Below, in pieces: positions 44,044 to 52,952 of a DNA stretch of 64,000 nucleotides (position 1 is its first letter; every line of letters starts with the position of its first letter). Source of the DNA: Acidulodesulfobacterium sp021802425 (lineage in GTDB: Bacteria; SZUA-79; Acidulodesulfobacterales; Acidulodesulfobacteraceae); NCBI GenBank assembly GCA_021802425.1, contig JAJZXJ010000001.1:139789-203788 (forward strand). Direction: 5' to 3'. The position numbers were made by a program, and so were the translations under genes. The notes under the pieces were generated by a model, which was given only the letters and a program-made list of their open reading frames with translations, was not told the origin of the DNA and searched no databases.

Positions 44044-44733
44044 TTAAAATTTATAAGCTAATTTATCAAGTTTATTATTACTGCCGTCGTAATAATTTAT
44101 GTAAGCGGCAAACCTTATTTTCGATAAATCCTTCCGCGCCAAAAATATCGTTTCGCAGGTAATTTTCTTTAAACCGCCCAAGGACGTTTTATATTTCAGA
44201 TTTGATTTAAAAGGCAATCCTATGACCCCGCTTTTGGATTTTTTAAATAATTCTATTCGACAGTTAACTGTTTTATCCGATAAATTTATTATGGAAAAAT
44301 TTATTAATTCAAAAATTCCTTCTATTTGAACCGATTGAATCGTTAATTCAAATTTTCCATTTTGACTTTTAATTATTTTACCGATGCTTATTTTGTAACT
44401 ATTCAACATTTTATGTTTTTTTAAAGATATGTTTGAATTTGAAATAAATGCGGGATAAAGCAAAGGTTTTAATTTTACGGAATGTTTATTTTGATTTTTT
44501 TTATTTTCCCCGCTTAATATATTTTTGATTTCATTACCTGGTATATTGTTTAATTTCAAAGAATCTCTCAAAACCTCTTTTTTCAATTTATCCGCGCCGT
44601 TGTAATGCCTTAAGCCAAAACTAGGAGGATTTTGAGCGCACCCGGACAGCAGGCAAATAATTAATATATTACTTAATAAATACATTACTAAGTATTTATA
44701 TTTATAAAGTTTATTTAATTTATTATATTTCAT
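44044..44733 (-). CDS. Lipoprotein, VirB7-position T4SS component
   Basis: A 229-aa protein with a lipoprotein signal ('NILIICLLSGC', Cys at about 32). The C-terminal half is beta-rich ('GKFELTIQSVQIEGIFELINFSIINLSDKTVNCRIELF'). The pattern is like that of the C-terminal domain of the neighbouring VirB9-like protein. VirB7 lipoproteins are usually much smaller (about 50 aa) and partner VirB9. This large form next to the VirB9-like gene may play that role, by inference. Confidence 0.6.
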   Translation of the reverse strand: MKYNKLNKLYKYKYLVMYLLSNILIICLLSGCAQNPPSFGLRHYNGADKLKKEVLRDSLKLNNIPGNEIKNILSGENKKNQNKHSVKLKPLLYPAFISNSNISLKKHKMLNSYKISIGKIIKSQNGKFELTIQSVQIEGIFELINFSIINLSDKTVNCRIELFKKSKSGVIGLPFKSNLKYKTSLGGLKKITCETIFLARKDLSKIRFAAYINYYDGSNNKLDKLAYKF

Positions 44734-44761
44734 AATTTATAATTTTTCCGCCCGTCAGTTT

Positions 44762-45754
44762 TTAATTATTTAATATATTATCTATCCTCAACTTAATGAG
44801 TTTTCCGTTAAGAAGGGTATGGATGGATAATCTGAGATTATCTCCCGTTTTAATGCCGGGTTTTTTGAAAATAATCACATTTTTTACGATTTTATAAGGC
44901 ATGTACTTAGCATTATGCGGAACATGGTTTACAATATATATCCCTTTAAAAATATTTGGGTTATAACCGTTGAAAAAACTTCCGCCCTCTTCCCTGTATA
45001 GATATATATTCCTGATAAAAAACGGTTTATTGTTATTATTGGTTATCTGATATTCAAGATAATAAACCCTTTTTATATGGCTTATAGATATAAGGGTTAA
45101 TGTTATGCCGTCCTTTCCTGCCGTCTTGTTTATCTTTAATCTATTAACCAAAAGTATTAAATTCATAACATCTTTCTTTTCTTTTTTCAGCTTAAGCCCT
45201 TTTTCGTTTAATATTGCAAACTTAGATTTATATTTTTGCAGTAAAGCCGTTTTTAATTTATCGATTTTGCTTTCGATGTAATTAGAGGCAAAGACATTTT
45301 TTAATGTATTTGCGAGGTTAAGATTGTATGTAACGAGTTTAGCGTTTTTTATTCTTAAAAGTATATTTATAAGGCCGTATTTGGTAAATATTTCGAGATT
45401 GCTTGTCGTGCCGGCATTATATGTTATAGGTTTAATAAATATCTGTCTTCCCACGACCTGCTCCGAAAATGCTCCCGTATTGCCCATGGCAACATCCAAC
45501 GGAATTGCCGGAAGCGTAATTACGCTGACATATCCTAAGGCAGTGTTAAGTTTATATATAACCCCGGATTTTATCTCTAACTTATGTATTAGAAACCTGT
45601 TTTTGAAACTGTATTTTTTAATATTCGAATAACCCGCGGCGTTTGCAATACCGCTGCCGTGGGTAGAATAATTTAAAATAAACAATGAAAAAAGTGCTAA
45701 CGCCGTTAAAAATAAACCGGTGATTTTAGGTTTTTTATTCCTGTTTTTAACCAT
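44762..45754 (-). CDS. VirB9/TrbG-like T4SS outer-membrane-complex protein
   Basis: A 330-aa protein with a signal peptide (about 1-40, ending 'GIANA'). The N-terminal domain has the VirB9/TrbG pattern: 'SGVIYKLNTALGYVSVITLPAIPLDVAMGN', 'GRQIFIKPITYNAGTTSNLEIFTKYGLINILLRI'. The C-terminal beta domain contains 'VYYLEYQITNNNNKPFFIRNIYLYREEGG'. VirB9 forms the outer-membrane core with VirB7 and VirB10. It sits after virD4 rather than between virB8 and virB10, so it is displaced relative to trb operons. Confidence 0.7.
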   Translation of the reverse strand: MVKNRNKKPKITGLFLTALALFSLFILNYSTHGSGIANAAGYSNIKKYSFKNRFLIHKLEIKSGVIYKLNTALGYVSVITLPAIPLDVAMGNTGAFSEQVVGRQIFIKPITYNAGTTSNLEIFTKYGLINILLRIKNAKLVTYNLNLANTLKNVFASNYIESKIDKLKTALLQKYKSKFAILNEKGLKLKKEKKDVMNLILLVNRLKINKTAGKDGITLTLISISHIKRVYYLEYQITNNNNKPFFIRNIYLYREEGGSFFNGYNPNIFKGIYIVNHVPHNAKYMPYKIVKNVIIFKKPGIKTGDNLRLSIHTLLNGKLIKLRIDNILNN

Positions 45755-45820
45755 ATTTACCCCTTTTTACTATTTTTTTATTCCGTTAAGTCAATTTTTA
45801 TTTCAAACGGGTTATTAAAA

Positions 45821-46159
45821 TTAATTCCCGTAAGCCCCGTTTCCGTCTTCCTCCTTTTCTTTGTATTTTTCTAATTTATTGTGCATTTTGAGCTTCGAAC
45901 CCGTAAGCCTTATCTCGAAAATTCGCACATACATGCTGTGCGCTCCCGCGAAAAACATAAAAAGATTTGCGGCGTAAAGAATTACTACGGCCGGATACCG
46001 CTTAAAAGAGTAACCGATAAACAGATAAAAAGAATTAATGAGATATTTAAAATCATGATTGGTAAAATAAAAAAGAACGAACAATCCGCTAAAGACAAGA
46101 AAGATTAATTCAAAAATATCGAGTTCATAACCCGATCCGGACCCATTCGTATTTTTCAT
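45821..46159 (-). CDS. Small membrane protein, T4SS cluster
   Basis: A 112-aa protein with two predicted transmembrane helices ('LIFLVFSGLFVLFYF' and 'AVVILYAANLFMFFAGA') and a charged C-terminal tail rich in Lys/Glu. Not recognised. It lies between the coupling protein and the VirB9-like gene, all on the same strand, which suggests a cluster accessory. Confidence 0.55.
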   Translation of the reverse strand: MKNTNGSGSGYELDIFELIFLVFSGLFVLFYFTNHDFKYLINSFYLFIGYSFKRYPAVVILYAANLFMFFAGAHSMYVRIFEIRLTGSKLKMHNKLEKYKEKEEDGNGAYGN

Positions 46160-46210
46160 TTTTTTACCCCCTCCGTTCGTTTTATATATTCATTATATTT
46201 GCGCTTGTCA

Positions 46211-48061
46211 TCATTGTTCGAAATAACTTTTTAATTTCGGTTTATAAATCGGATGAAGATAAACAATCCCGGGTCCTTTTATCCCGCCTCCCGAATATAT
46301 CCTGTAAATAGCCTGATTTAATTTTAAACCGGCAAAATCGTTCGTATCGAAAGAAGGCATTTTTTCATATGTCCTGGTCGTACCCTGCGAAATAGTGTTA
46401 TCTTCGGACAGGAGTCCGCCGACATATGGGTTGAATCTGGCTCCGTCATCCTGCTCCGTTATATTTTCCGTTATTTTTAACTTATATTCCTTGTCGCATA
46501 TCTTTGAAGCCTTTTCCCTCGAATAATCGTCGCTTAATGAAAGCCATACGGAAGACCTTATATTGCCAATCAATGAATTAAGCCTTTCTTCCGACCCCAG
46601 TTTTAATTTTAAAGAACTGTAGCCCTGCGTAAGAACTATGTTTATTGCCTTCGATTGCCTGCATCTTGCAAAAAATTCCGCGTCCGATTCTATATCTCCA
46701 GATGTTACATAATTTTGATATTCGTCGCATATAAAGACCACCGGTCTTTTAATATTAACGGCGCTATCCGCTGCCGAGTTATAAACCCTGTTTAAAACCG
46801 TCCTGAAATAGTCAAGTTTAAGCATGATGCCGATTGCCTTGCCCGTTAAACCATATTTGGATTCAGGCATTCTTAAGATGACTATTCTCCCGCTGTTTAT
46901 CACATCCTGAAAGCCGGGAAAATTGAGTTTTTCTTCCGGCGGGCAGAATGTTTCTTTATACAGCGGTTTTATAAAATCGGAACAAACCCTCATGGATTCG
47001 CTTTTTATTATCGCCTTTGTCCTTTCATCGAGCCCGCGAAAATCTCCGCCCGTAAAATATGCCGCGGCAAGCCTTATTTCGTCTAAAGCATTATAATCGT
47101 CATAATTTTCATAATAACCCCCTGCCTTATCTTCGTTATCGTCCTTTTCAGCCCTGCCGTTATTTGCGCGCTTTTCTTTTGCGTTTATCAAATTGACGGC
47201 ATATTCGAGCATGTCTTTTAATTTTATTTCGTCCGCTATTATTTCGTATATGTCGCTCAATGTTGCATAGCCAAAGCACGATCTTATTAACCCGATAGAG
47301 TTTGCAAGCAGGTTAATAGATTTATCTTTCCAATAGCTGTCCTGTCTTCCGTCGTTTGAATTCATATTTTCTATAACCGAATACAGCCTTTCGGCAATAA
47401 CTTTAGCGTCCAGCCGCGGATAATGTACCGGATTAAAATAACAACCGGAACCCGGCTCGATTATAATAATATCCCTTTGCCTGCCATTTCTTTCGAGAAT
47501 TCTTACCGCTTCCTTCCAAAAGTCTCCTTTTACATCGAGTATAAGCCCGCCGATTCTTTCGTCTTCCGCCCATTTTTTGCAATTTGCCAGCTGGTCGAAA
47601 TACGGATATGCGCAGGCGGTTGTTTTACCCGTTCCGGTTGCCCCGAAAATAATCAGCCCCGTATAAAGACCGTTTTTATCCATAATAAGCCATTCGGGCT
47701 TTTCTTTTCTGCTTCCGTCTCTATTATGAATTTCCCCTATCACAAGTTTGAAATCTCCTTCTTCCGGCCATATCGGTTCATATTTTCTTGAAAATTTTTT
47801 AATATTTTTATGTTTATTTTCCGGCTTGAAATATAAATATTTGTTATAAAGCATATTAGAAAATGTATAAGCCGAAATAAACCATGTTGTTACCGGCGTT
47901 AAAATAAAAAAGAGCCTGACATATTTAAAATAATCAAAATAATAAACTATGCTTTTGTCCGAAAAAAAATTTGAAATTATAAAAGTATAAAACAGCTCAA
48001 ATCCGCATATTAAAAGGGATATGCCAATTTTTACAATCAATCCGTTATTGTTTTTCTTCAA
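46211..48061 (-). CDS. virD4: VirD4/TraG-type coupling ATPase
   Basis: A 616-aa protein. Two N-terminal transmembrane helices (about 10-30 and 48-70) are followed by an ATPase with Walker A GATGTGKT (140-147), 'GGLILDVKGDFWKE' and Walker B 'VVFICDEYQNYVTSGD'. A TraM-recognition-type region follows ('FFARCRQSKAINIVLTQGYSSL', 'LIGNIRSSVWL'). Type IV coupling proteins deliver substrates to the channel and are typical of conjugation or effector export. It overlaps the MoxR-like gene by 17 bp. Confidence 0.85.
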   Translation of the reverse strand: MKKNNNGLIVKIGISLLICGFELFYTFIISNFFSDKSIVYYFDYFKYVRLFFILTPVTTWFISAYTFSNMLYNKYLYFKPENKHKNIKKFSRKYEPIWPEEGDFKLVIGEIHNRDGSRKEKPEWLIMDKNGLYTGLIIFGATGTGKTTACAYPYFDQLANCKKWAEDERIGGLILDVKGDFWKEAVRILERNGRQRDIIIIEPGSGCYFNPVHYPRLDAKVIAERLYSVIENMNSNDGRQDSYWKDKSINLLANSIGLIRSCFGYATLSDIYEIIADEIKLKDMLEYAVNLINAKEKRANNGRAEKDDNEDKAGGYYENYDDYNALDEIRLAAAYFTGGDFRGLDERTKAIIKSESMRVCSDFIKPLYKETFCPPEEKLNFPGFQDVINSGRIVILRMPESKYGLTGKAIGIMLKLDYFRTVLNRVYNSAADSAVNIKRPVVFICDEYQNYVTSGDIESDAEFFARCRQSKAINIVLTQGYSSLKLKLGSEERLNSLIGNIRSSVWLSLSDDYSREKASKICDKEYKLKITENITEQDDGARFNPYVGGLLSEDNTISQGTTRTYEKMPSFDTNDFAGLKLNQAIYRIYSGGGIKGPGIVYLHPIYKPKLKSYFEQ

Positions 48062-48549
48062 ACCTTTGCGCCGTTACCCTTTTAATAATATTTTTTACCG
48101 CCCTGATATCCGAATAATATGTCCACAAAGAAGATTCCAGAATCTTAATGTCTTCGGTCTTAACAAAATCTCTCCCGTTTAAAAAGGCATTAACCTTTAT
48201 TATTCTAATCACTTCCTTCCACCGCCTGTCAGAAACGATAACCTGTTTGTTTTTTAGCTCTTCCCTTATTTCATATAAGACATTAAAAATTTCATCCGAA
48301 AAATAGACGCTGCCGGAGGCATGAGTTAAAAGGTTTATATCGTCAAGGTTTAATCTCATATTTTTAAAATTGTAATCATTTTGTATTTCCAGTAATTTCT
48401 TAAAATTGCCCTTTTCATTTATCGGCAGTATTTCCTTGCGAAATAAAAACCTGTCATAGAGCGGTAAAAGATTTGAATTTGATGATTTATCGGGCTTTTC
48501 GTTCGAGGTTGCAAAAAGGCTTATTAAAGGAATTTTACGCGGTTCGGGC
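48045..48549 (-). CDS. MoxR/RavA-type AAA+ ATPase, C-terminal part (interrupted by gap)
   Basis: The frame stays open from 48045 through the ATG at 48359 up to the N-run. Translated upstream of that ATG it reads 'NRVKIPLISLFATSNE' (sensor 1) and 'LYDRFLFRKEIL' (arginine-finger region). Then comes the lid with 'VSDRRWKEVIRIIKVNAFLNGRDFV', all MoxR/RavA signatures. So 48359 is not the start, and about 170 N-terminal residues including Walker A are missing in the gap. MoxR ATPases remodel proteins and often pair with VWA-domain proteins. Presence in a T4SS cluster is unusual. Confidence 0.78.
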
Positions 48550-48649
48550 NNNNNNNNNNNNNNNNNNNNNNNNNNNNNNNNNNNNNNNNNNNNNNNNNNN
48601 NNNNNNNNNNNNNNNNNNNNNNNNNNNNNNNNNNNNNNNNNNNNNNNNN
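48550..48649. other. Assembly gap (100 N)
   Basis: Exactly 100 N, typical of a scaffold gap of unknown true size. It removes the start of the MoxR-like gene and the end of virB10. Further genes could be missing. Confidence 0.98.
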
Positions 48650-49776
48650 CTATTTATCCCGTTTTGAGCCTGATTTAGCTCATTCTGAGCCACATTTTCC
48701 CTTACCTGATTTTGAAATGTATAAGGGTTTGAGGAATTTATTCCCGAACCGCCTCCTATAAAAATGGATGCCGCCGAGGCAATACCCTGTGCCACCGAAG
48801 TAAGAATATTTCCGGCATAATGATAATGCACATCCCCTTTTATTCCCCCCGAGCCGTCCGGCATCATTGCGGCGGCATCTATGCTGACCCGATACCCGCT
48901 TCTTTTAATAATTTTATTAAACAAAATATTCAGCCTGTTCAATGAATGTTTAACGCTTACCGTTCCAAAGAATTTATCCCCCTTTTTTAACGCCGCTTTC
49001 CCGTGGTAATAGCAGTTGTTTGACAATATTGCTATAATCGGAACTTCTGTATTATAAGAAAATACCTTGTATTTTATGTAGGCGCTTACGACCGTTCCCT
49101 GCGGGATAACAATATCTTTATCGCGGTTATTGTTATCATTATTTTGTTTTGACGGCGCGGGTTTATAATCCGCCGTTTTAACGGAATGCCCGCCTTCGTT
49201 TATCCCTCCTCTTTCCTTATCTAAAATGCCCTTGCCGTAGCTTGCCTTAACGAAAACAACCATTTTTTTGTTTATTTGAGGCATAGTGCGAAGCGTATTT
49301 TGATATGCGCTATTTTGCCTGTAAATGCCGTTATTCTTTGAATTTTTATTGAATTTAATATTCTCGTTTAGCTTTTTCATTTCTTTATTAAATTTAGCAT
49401 TAAACTTAGCCGGCTTTTCCGGCGCAGCCGTTTTACCGCCCTTTCCTCCGGCATAATTAAAAACGGCTGGAGAAAATCTTTTTTCGTCTTTTATCGTTTT
49501 ATTTTTATAAAGGTTAAGAATCCGTTTCTTATCTTTGCCTATATTTTTGCCTGATTTATGAAAAAATAAAAATTTTAGCGCTAAAATTATAGCTATCAAA
49601 AAAACTACGGCAACAAGCGGAAGTTTAAAAAATTTTAAAAAATCTTTATTAGAAAGCCTATTCTTTTCCGCTATGCCTGAATTATAAATATCCGGCGCAG
49701 CAGGGTCGGTTTGCTCCAAATCTTCTTCTCTTACGACATGGGGATTATTTTCGTCGATTTTATTTATTTTATCCAT
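48650..49776 (-). CDS. virB10: VirB10/TrbI T4SS core protein (C-terminus lost in gap)
   Basis: About 375 residues are visible. The N-terminus is cytoplasmic, with one transmembrane helix ('KLPLVAVVFLIAIILALKFLFF'), followed by a Lys/Asn-rich periplasmic linker. The VirB10/TrbI beta domain then begins: 'IPQGTVVSAYIKYKVFSYNTEVPIIAILSNN', 'GDKFFGTVSVKHSLNRLNILF' and 'SIDAAAMMPDGSGGIKGDVHYHYAGNIL'. The final strands are cut by the gap. It spans both membranes and senses ATP energy. The order virB8-virB10 (6 bp apart) is canonical. Confidence 0.85.
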
Positions 49777-49782
49777 ACCGGA

Positions 49783-50445
49783 TTAGGCGCCTCCCAGTTT
49801 TAAACTGCTAAAATAAACTACTTCCAGTCCAAAAGGATATTGCACGCTTCTTTTTATCCTTTTAAGTACTAATTTGTCTTCGTATGCCGCGTTGTTTTTA
49901 ATATTAGAATCGCCATCGGAAACAACCGTTCTAACGATATAAAGTTTTAATTCGTCATGATTAACCGTCTGCCTTATTAACTTTATCTTTTTAAATTTGA
50001 TTATAGATGTGATGCCGGCTTTTTCCATTTTCTGAATAAAGCCGTTTTTCACAATCATTTTAAGGGTTTTTTCTCCGTAATCCGGCGACATTTTATTTAA
50101 CGCCCTCGAAAGTTCGGTTTTTATCATTAATGAATTAAAACCCGTAAACTCTCTTACAAAGCTTTTGGAAAAATATACTATTTCACCCATGCCGACCCTG
50201 TTGTTAAAGGGTAAATTTCTTAAAACCCTTGCATTTCCGGCGCTGTTAACCCTGATGACTATCGGAACCCTGTTTATTTTATATGTGTAAAAAGATGTAA
50301 AAAGCGCAGCTATTAAAATTAAAGACATTAGAAGTATTACAACCTTAAGCGCGGCGTTTTGAGATTCCAGATCGCCCCAAATCTCATAGAAAAGCCTGCT
50401 ATTTCTCTTTTTGATATCGTCTTTTGAATTTAAAAGATTTCCCAT
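49783..50445 (-). CDS. virB8: VirB8/TrbF T4SS assembly protein
   Basis: A 220-aa protein. A short cytoplasmic N-terminus, one transmembrane helix ('VVILLMSLILIAALFTSFYTY') and a periplasmic NTF2-like domain ('RVPIVIRVNSAGNARVLRNLP', 'VYFSKSFVREFTGFNS', 'GLEVVYFSSLKLGGA'). This is the TrbF/VirB8 layout that nucleates the channel at the inner membrane. Flanked by virB6-like and virB10. Confidence 0.8.
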   Translation of the reverse strand: MGNLLNSKDDIKKRNSRLFYEIWGDLESQNAALKVVILLMSLILIAALFTSFYTYKINRVPIVIRVNSAGNARVLRNLPFNNRVGMGEIVYFSKSFVREFTGFNSLMIKTELSRALNKMSPDYGEKTLKMIVKNGFIQKMEKAGITSIIKFKKIKLIRQTVNHDELKLYIVRTVVSDGDSNIKNNAAYEDKLVLKRIKRSVQYPFGLEVVYFSSLKLGGA

Positions 50446-50495
50446 ATCGCCCTATTTTAATAATTATTTTAAAATTTCTAAATTATCCGGGCTTA

Positions 50496-51644
50496 TCATC
50501 TAATTCTAAAATTTCCCGTTTTAACGGCTATACTTTTAAACGGTTTTGATATTGCTTGAATTCTTTCATGTGCGTCATTACTTATACCCTCGAATAATTT
50601 TCCCACAAAATACGGAACGGTAACATTGATAAGAATCATTACGATAAAAATAGTTACAGCCTCGGCAAATGTGAAAACTCCGAGTATATTACCCATTCCG
50701 GTTTCGGAAGACGGAAGATTAATCGATACGATTTTTCCTAATACGGTAAAAAATATAAGCTGTTCCAATGCAACCATAACTCCCCAAAATGAAATTTCGA
50801 TAAACATTTTCATCCATTTTCCAAAGACGCCTCTTGTGTACGGTATGGTTTCAAACCCGAGGATAATCGGGCATATGGAAAACAATAACCCCAGAAGTAT
50901 CAGCTGAACGAATGCCATAATCAACTGTATAATTAAATAAAAAAGATTAAATAAAAACCACAATATTCCCATAAGTATAGTTCCCGTTATTGCGTGAACC
51001 GCGCCTGCAAACCACGATACCGGGTTTAAATTCCAGCCGCTCTTAACGGAAGCGGTTCCATTCGACGATGCGGTCGGAATCGATACATTGTGAAGACTGC
51101 CCGAAATGGAAGAAACGATTTGCGAAACCGATTCGCCTATGCTATATACATTTTGCTTTAAAAGATAAAGCTGGAGCCTGTCTGCAAGGGTTAAAATTAT
51201 CTGGGCAAAGTTTGAAAAACCAGTCTGTTTCCATGACAAAAAGGCTGCGGCGATGAGTCCCGTTCTTAAAAACAAGCCGTAATAACTGAAAGACTTATCC
51301 GTTAACTCCGACCTGTAGCCTTCAAAAAAGGACAGCACAATCCCCAGAGCAAACAGAAAATAAAACATATAAGACATAAAACTGCTCATTGTAGAATTAC
51401 TGTCAAGCGCCGGCGGGATAGAATCTATTGAAAGTATATTAAAGTCCTGCCCGTCGCTCAGTTTAGATATGGATAGGGACGATTCGTTTATATCCGAACC
51501 TGCGCTTGCGGAATTTACGCTGCCCGTTGACGGCGTCGGCACGGGAGCCGGTGCGGCCATCGCAAGCCCTGCTTTGTATAAAACAAAATTAGTAACGATA
51601 ATTACGGAGATTATAACCGTCAAATATGATAAAATCTTCCCCAT
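50496..51644 (-). CDS. VirB6/TrbL-like polytopic membrane protein
   Basis: A 382-aa protein with an N-terminal signal-like segment ending 'AMAAPAPVP' and about six transmembrane helices, e.g. 'GTILMGILWFLFNLFYLIIQLIMAFVQLILLGLLFSICPIILGFETIPYTRGVFGKWMKMFIEISFWGVMVA' in sections. 'P..LGF..IP.TRG.F..W' is typical of TrbL/VirB6. It forms part of the inner-membrane channel. Order TrbJ-TrbL-TrbF matches Ti-type trb operons. Confidence 0.75.
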   Translation of the reverse strand: MGKILSYLTVIISVIIVTNFVLYKAGLAMAAPAPVPTPSTGSVNSASAGSDINESSLSISKLSDGQDFNILSIDSIPPALDSNSTMSSFMSYMFYFLFALGIVLSFFEGYRSELTDKSFSYYGLFLRTGLIAAAFLSWKQTGFSNFAQIILTLADRLQLYLLKQNVYSIGESVSQIVSSISGSLHNVSIPTASSNGTASVKSGWNLNPVSWFAGAVHAITGTILMGILWFLFNLFYLIIQLIMAFVQLILLGLLFSICPIILGFETIPYTRGVFGKWMKMFIEISFWGVMVALEQLIFFTVLGKIVSINLPSSETGMGNILGVFTFAEAVTIFIVMILINVTVPYFVGKLFEGISNDAHERIQAISKPFKSIAVKTGNFRIR

Positions 51645-51797
51645 TCTATTCTCCTGCGCATCCCGTGTTTATGTGTTTAATTGGGCATACATTAATTTAA
51701 AAAAATTCCCGGAAATATCCCTCTAACCCCGCAACCATCAGAACAATACCGCATAAGATAAGAAGGGGGAGGCTAAGCCTGATATAAACGGTAATAA

Positions 51798-52913
51798 TCA
51801 CAGCGTCGTTTTGTTATAAAAATTCATACCGGGAATATTATTGCTTTGAGGTAAAATAATTGCCCCTACATGCTCTTTTTTAATCTCGCTTGCCGATTTG
51901 GACAATTCCATCTGTTTTAACTGGCTCTCGATATATCCGAGGTTTTTTAAATTTGCGGCGTCTTCCTCCGCTATTAAGGTTAAAACTGAACTCTGATACG
52001 AGTAATAATTGGTGCTGTTATTTAATGCCCCGCTTGTTATTTCATTCATGAATCCATCCCCTTCAAGCTCGGCTTTGTGAGCCCTTGCGGCAGAAACGCC
52101 CGCATTATAAAGATTTGAAGATGCCGCATCAATCACAAATCCGTTTACCGGGTCAGTACATCCCGCCGTATAATTTCCTTTACCGTCAAAATAATAACCG
52201 TTGTCGTAGGAAGCGCAATTTACCGCCGGATTAATGTTTCCGCTGTTTCCGTCGGCATTATAAACAGCTCCGCCTGTAAACTGCCGCGATTCGTTTTCAA
52301 GACTGCTTTTATTTAATGCCCCCGTGCCGGGCATAGAAGCGCCGGAAATAAAATCCTGAGGGTTATAGGAACCGCTTTCGTTATTAAGGTTTTGAAATTC
52401 CGACTCTTCTATATTAATATCGGAAACCAGATTTTGGGGCGAAGAGGCATAAACATCGCTTTGCGTTAATTCCTGCGGAATCCGGGCAAAAGCATTATTT
52501 ATTTGATTGTTCAAATTATTAACATTATTTACGGCATTTTCGACCGAATTAACCAAATGCCCCAATTTATCATAATTAATTATGATATTTTGATACTGCT
52601 CCTGCATTTTTGACACATCCGCCGTCAACTTATCTGCGGTTGCCATTGCCTCTGACAGGCCGGGCCCCGGATTAAAAAGCGGTCCGCCGGAGGCTCCGGG
52701 GGCATAACCGAGCGTTCCCGCAAGACCCTGCAAAGCCGAAAAAGCGCCGCCTGCCGAAGTCTCGACGGACTGAATCTGGGCGGAAACAGCGCCGATGTCC
52801 GGCAGCGGAAGCCCCATTCCGTAAGCCGCCCCTAAGTATAAGATCGTAGCCGTTATGAAAGGAATTAAAACTTTTGAATAAAAAACATATTTTTTATTTT
52901 TATTTTTTTGCAT
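51798..52913 (-). CDS. VirB5/TrbJ-like periplasmic T4SS protein
   Basis: A 371-aa protein with a signal peptide (about 8-30), Gly/Ser/Asn-rich segments and a long helical region 'TADVSKMQEQYQNIIINYDKLGHLVNSVENAVNNVNNLNNQINNAF', as in TrbJ/VirB5 minor pilins. The middle contains an unusual stretch rich in Asn/Gly/Tyr ('GNYTAGCTDPVNGFVIDAAS'). VirB5-type proteins localise at the pilus tip and help recipient contact. The family call rests on helical pattern and position. Confidence 0.65.
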   Translation of the reverse strand: MQKNKNKKYVFYSKVLIPFITATILYLGAAYGMGLPLPDIGAVSAQIQSVETSAGGAFSALQGLAGTLGYAPGASGGPLFNPGPGLSEAMATADKLTADVSKMQEQYQNIIINYDKLGHLVNSVENAVNNVNNLNNQINNAFARIPQELTQSDVYASSPQNLVSDINIEESEFQNLNNESGSYNPQDFISGASMPGTGALNKSSLENESRQFTGGAVYNADGNSGNINPAVNCASYDNGYYFDGKGNYTAGCTDPVNGFVIDAASSNLYNAGVSAARAHKAELEGDGFMNEITSGALNNSTNYYSYQSSVLTLIAEEDAANLKNLGYIESQLKQMELSKSASEIKKEHVGAIILPQSNNIPGMNFYNKTTL

Positions 52914-52952
52914 AATTTGCTTTTACCGTGTTAACCATGTTAACTTTGTAAA

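Noticed and set aside
48359..48359. ATG at 48359 as the start of a 104-aa protein
   Set aside because: The same frame continues upstream to the gap with MoxR sensor and arginine-finger motifs, so this Met is internal.
48473..48667. ORF spanning the N-run
   Set aside because: Formed only by reading through unknown bases. The real content is the MoxR-like and virB10 partial genes on the minus strand.
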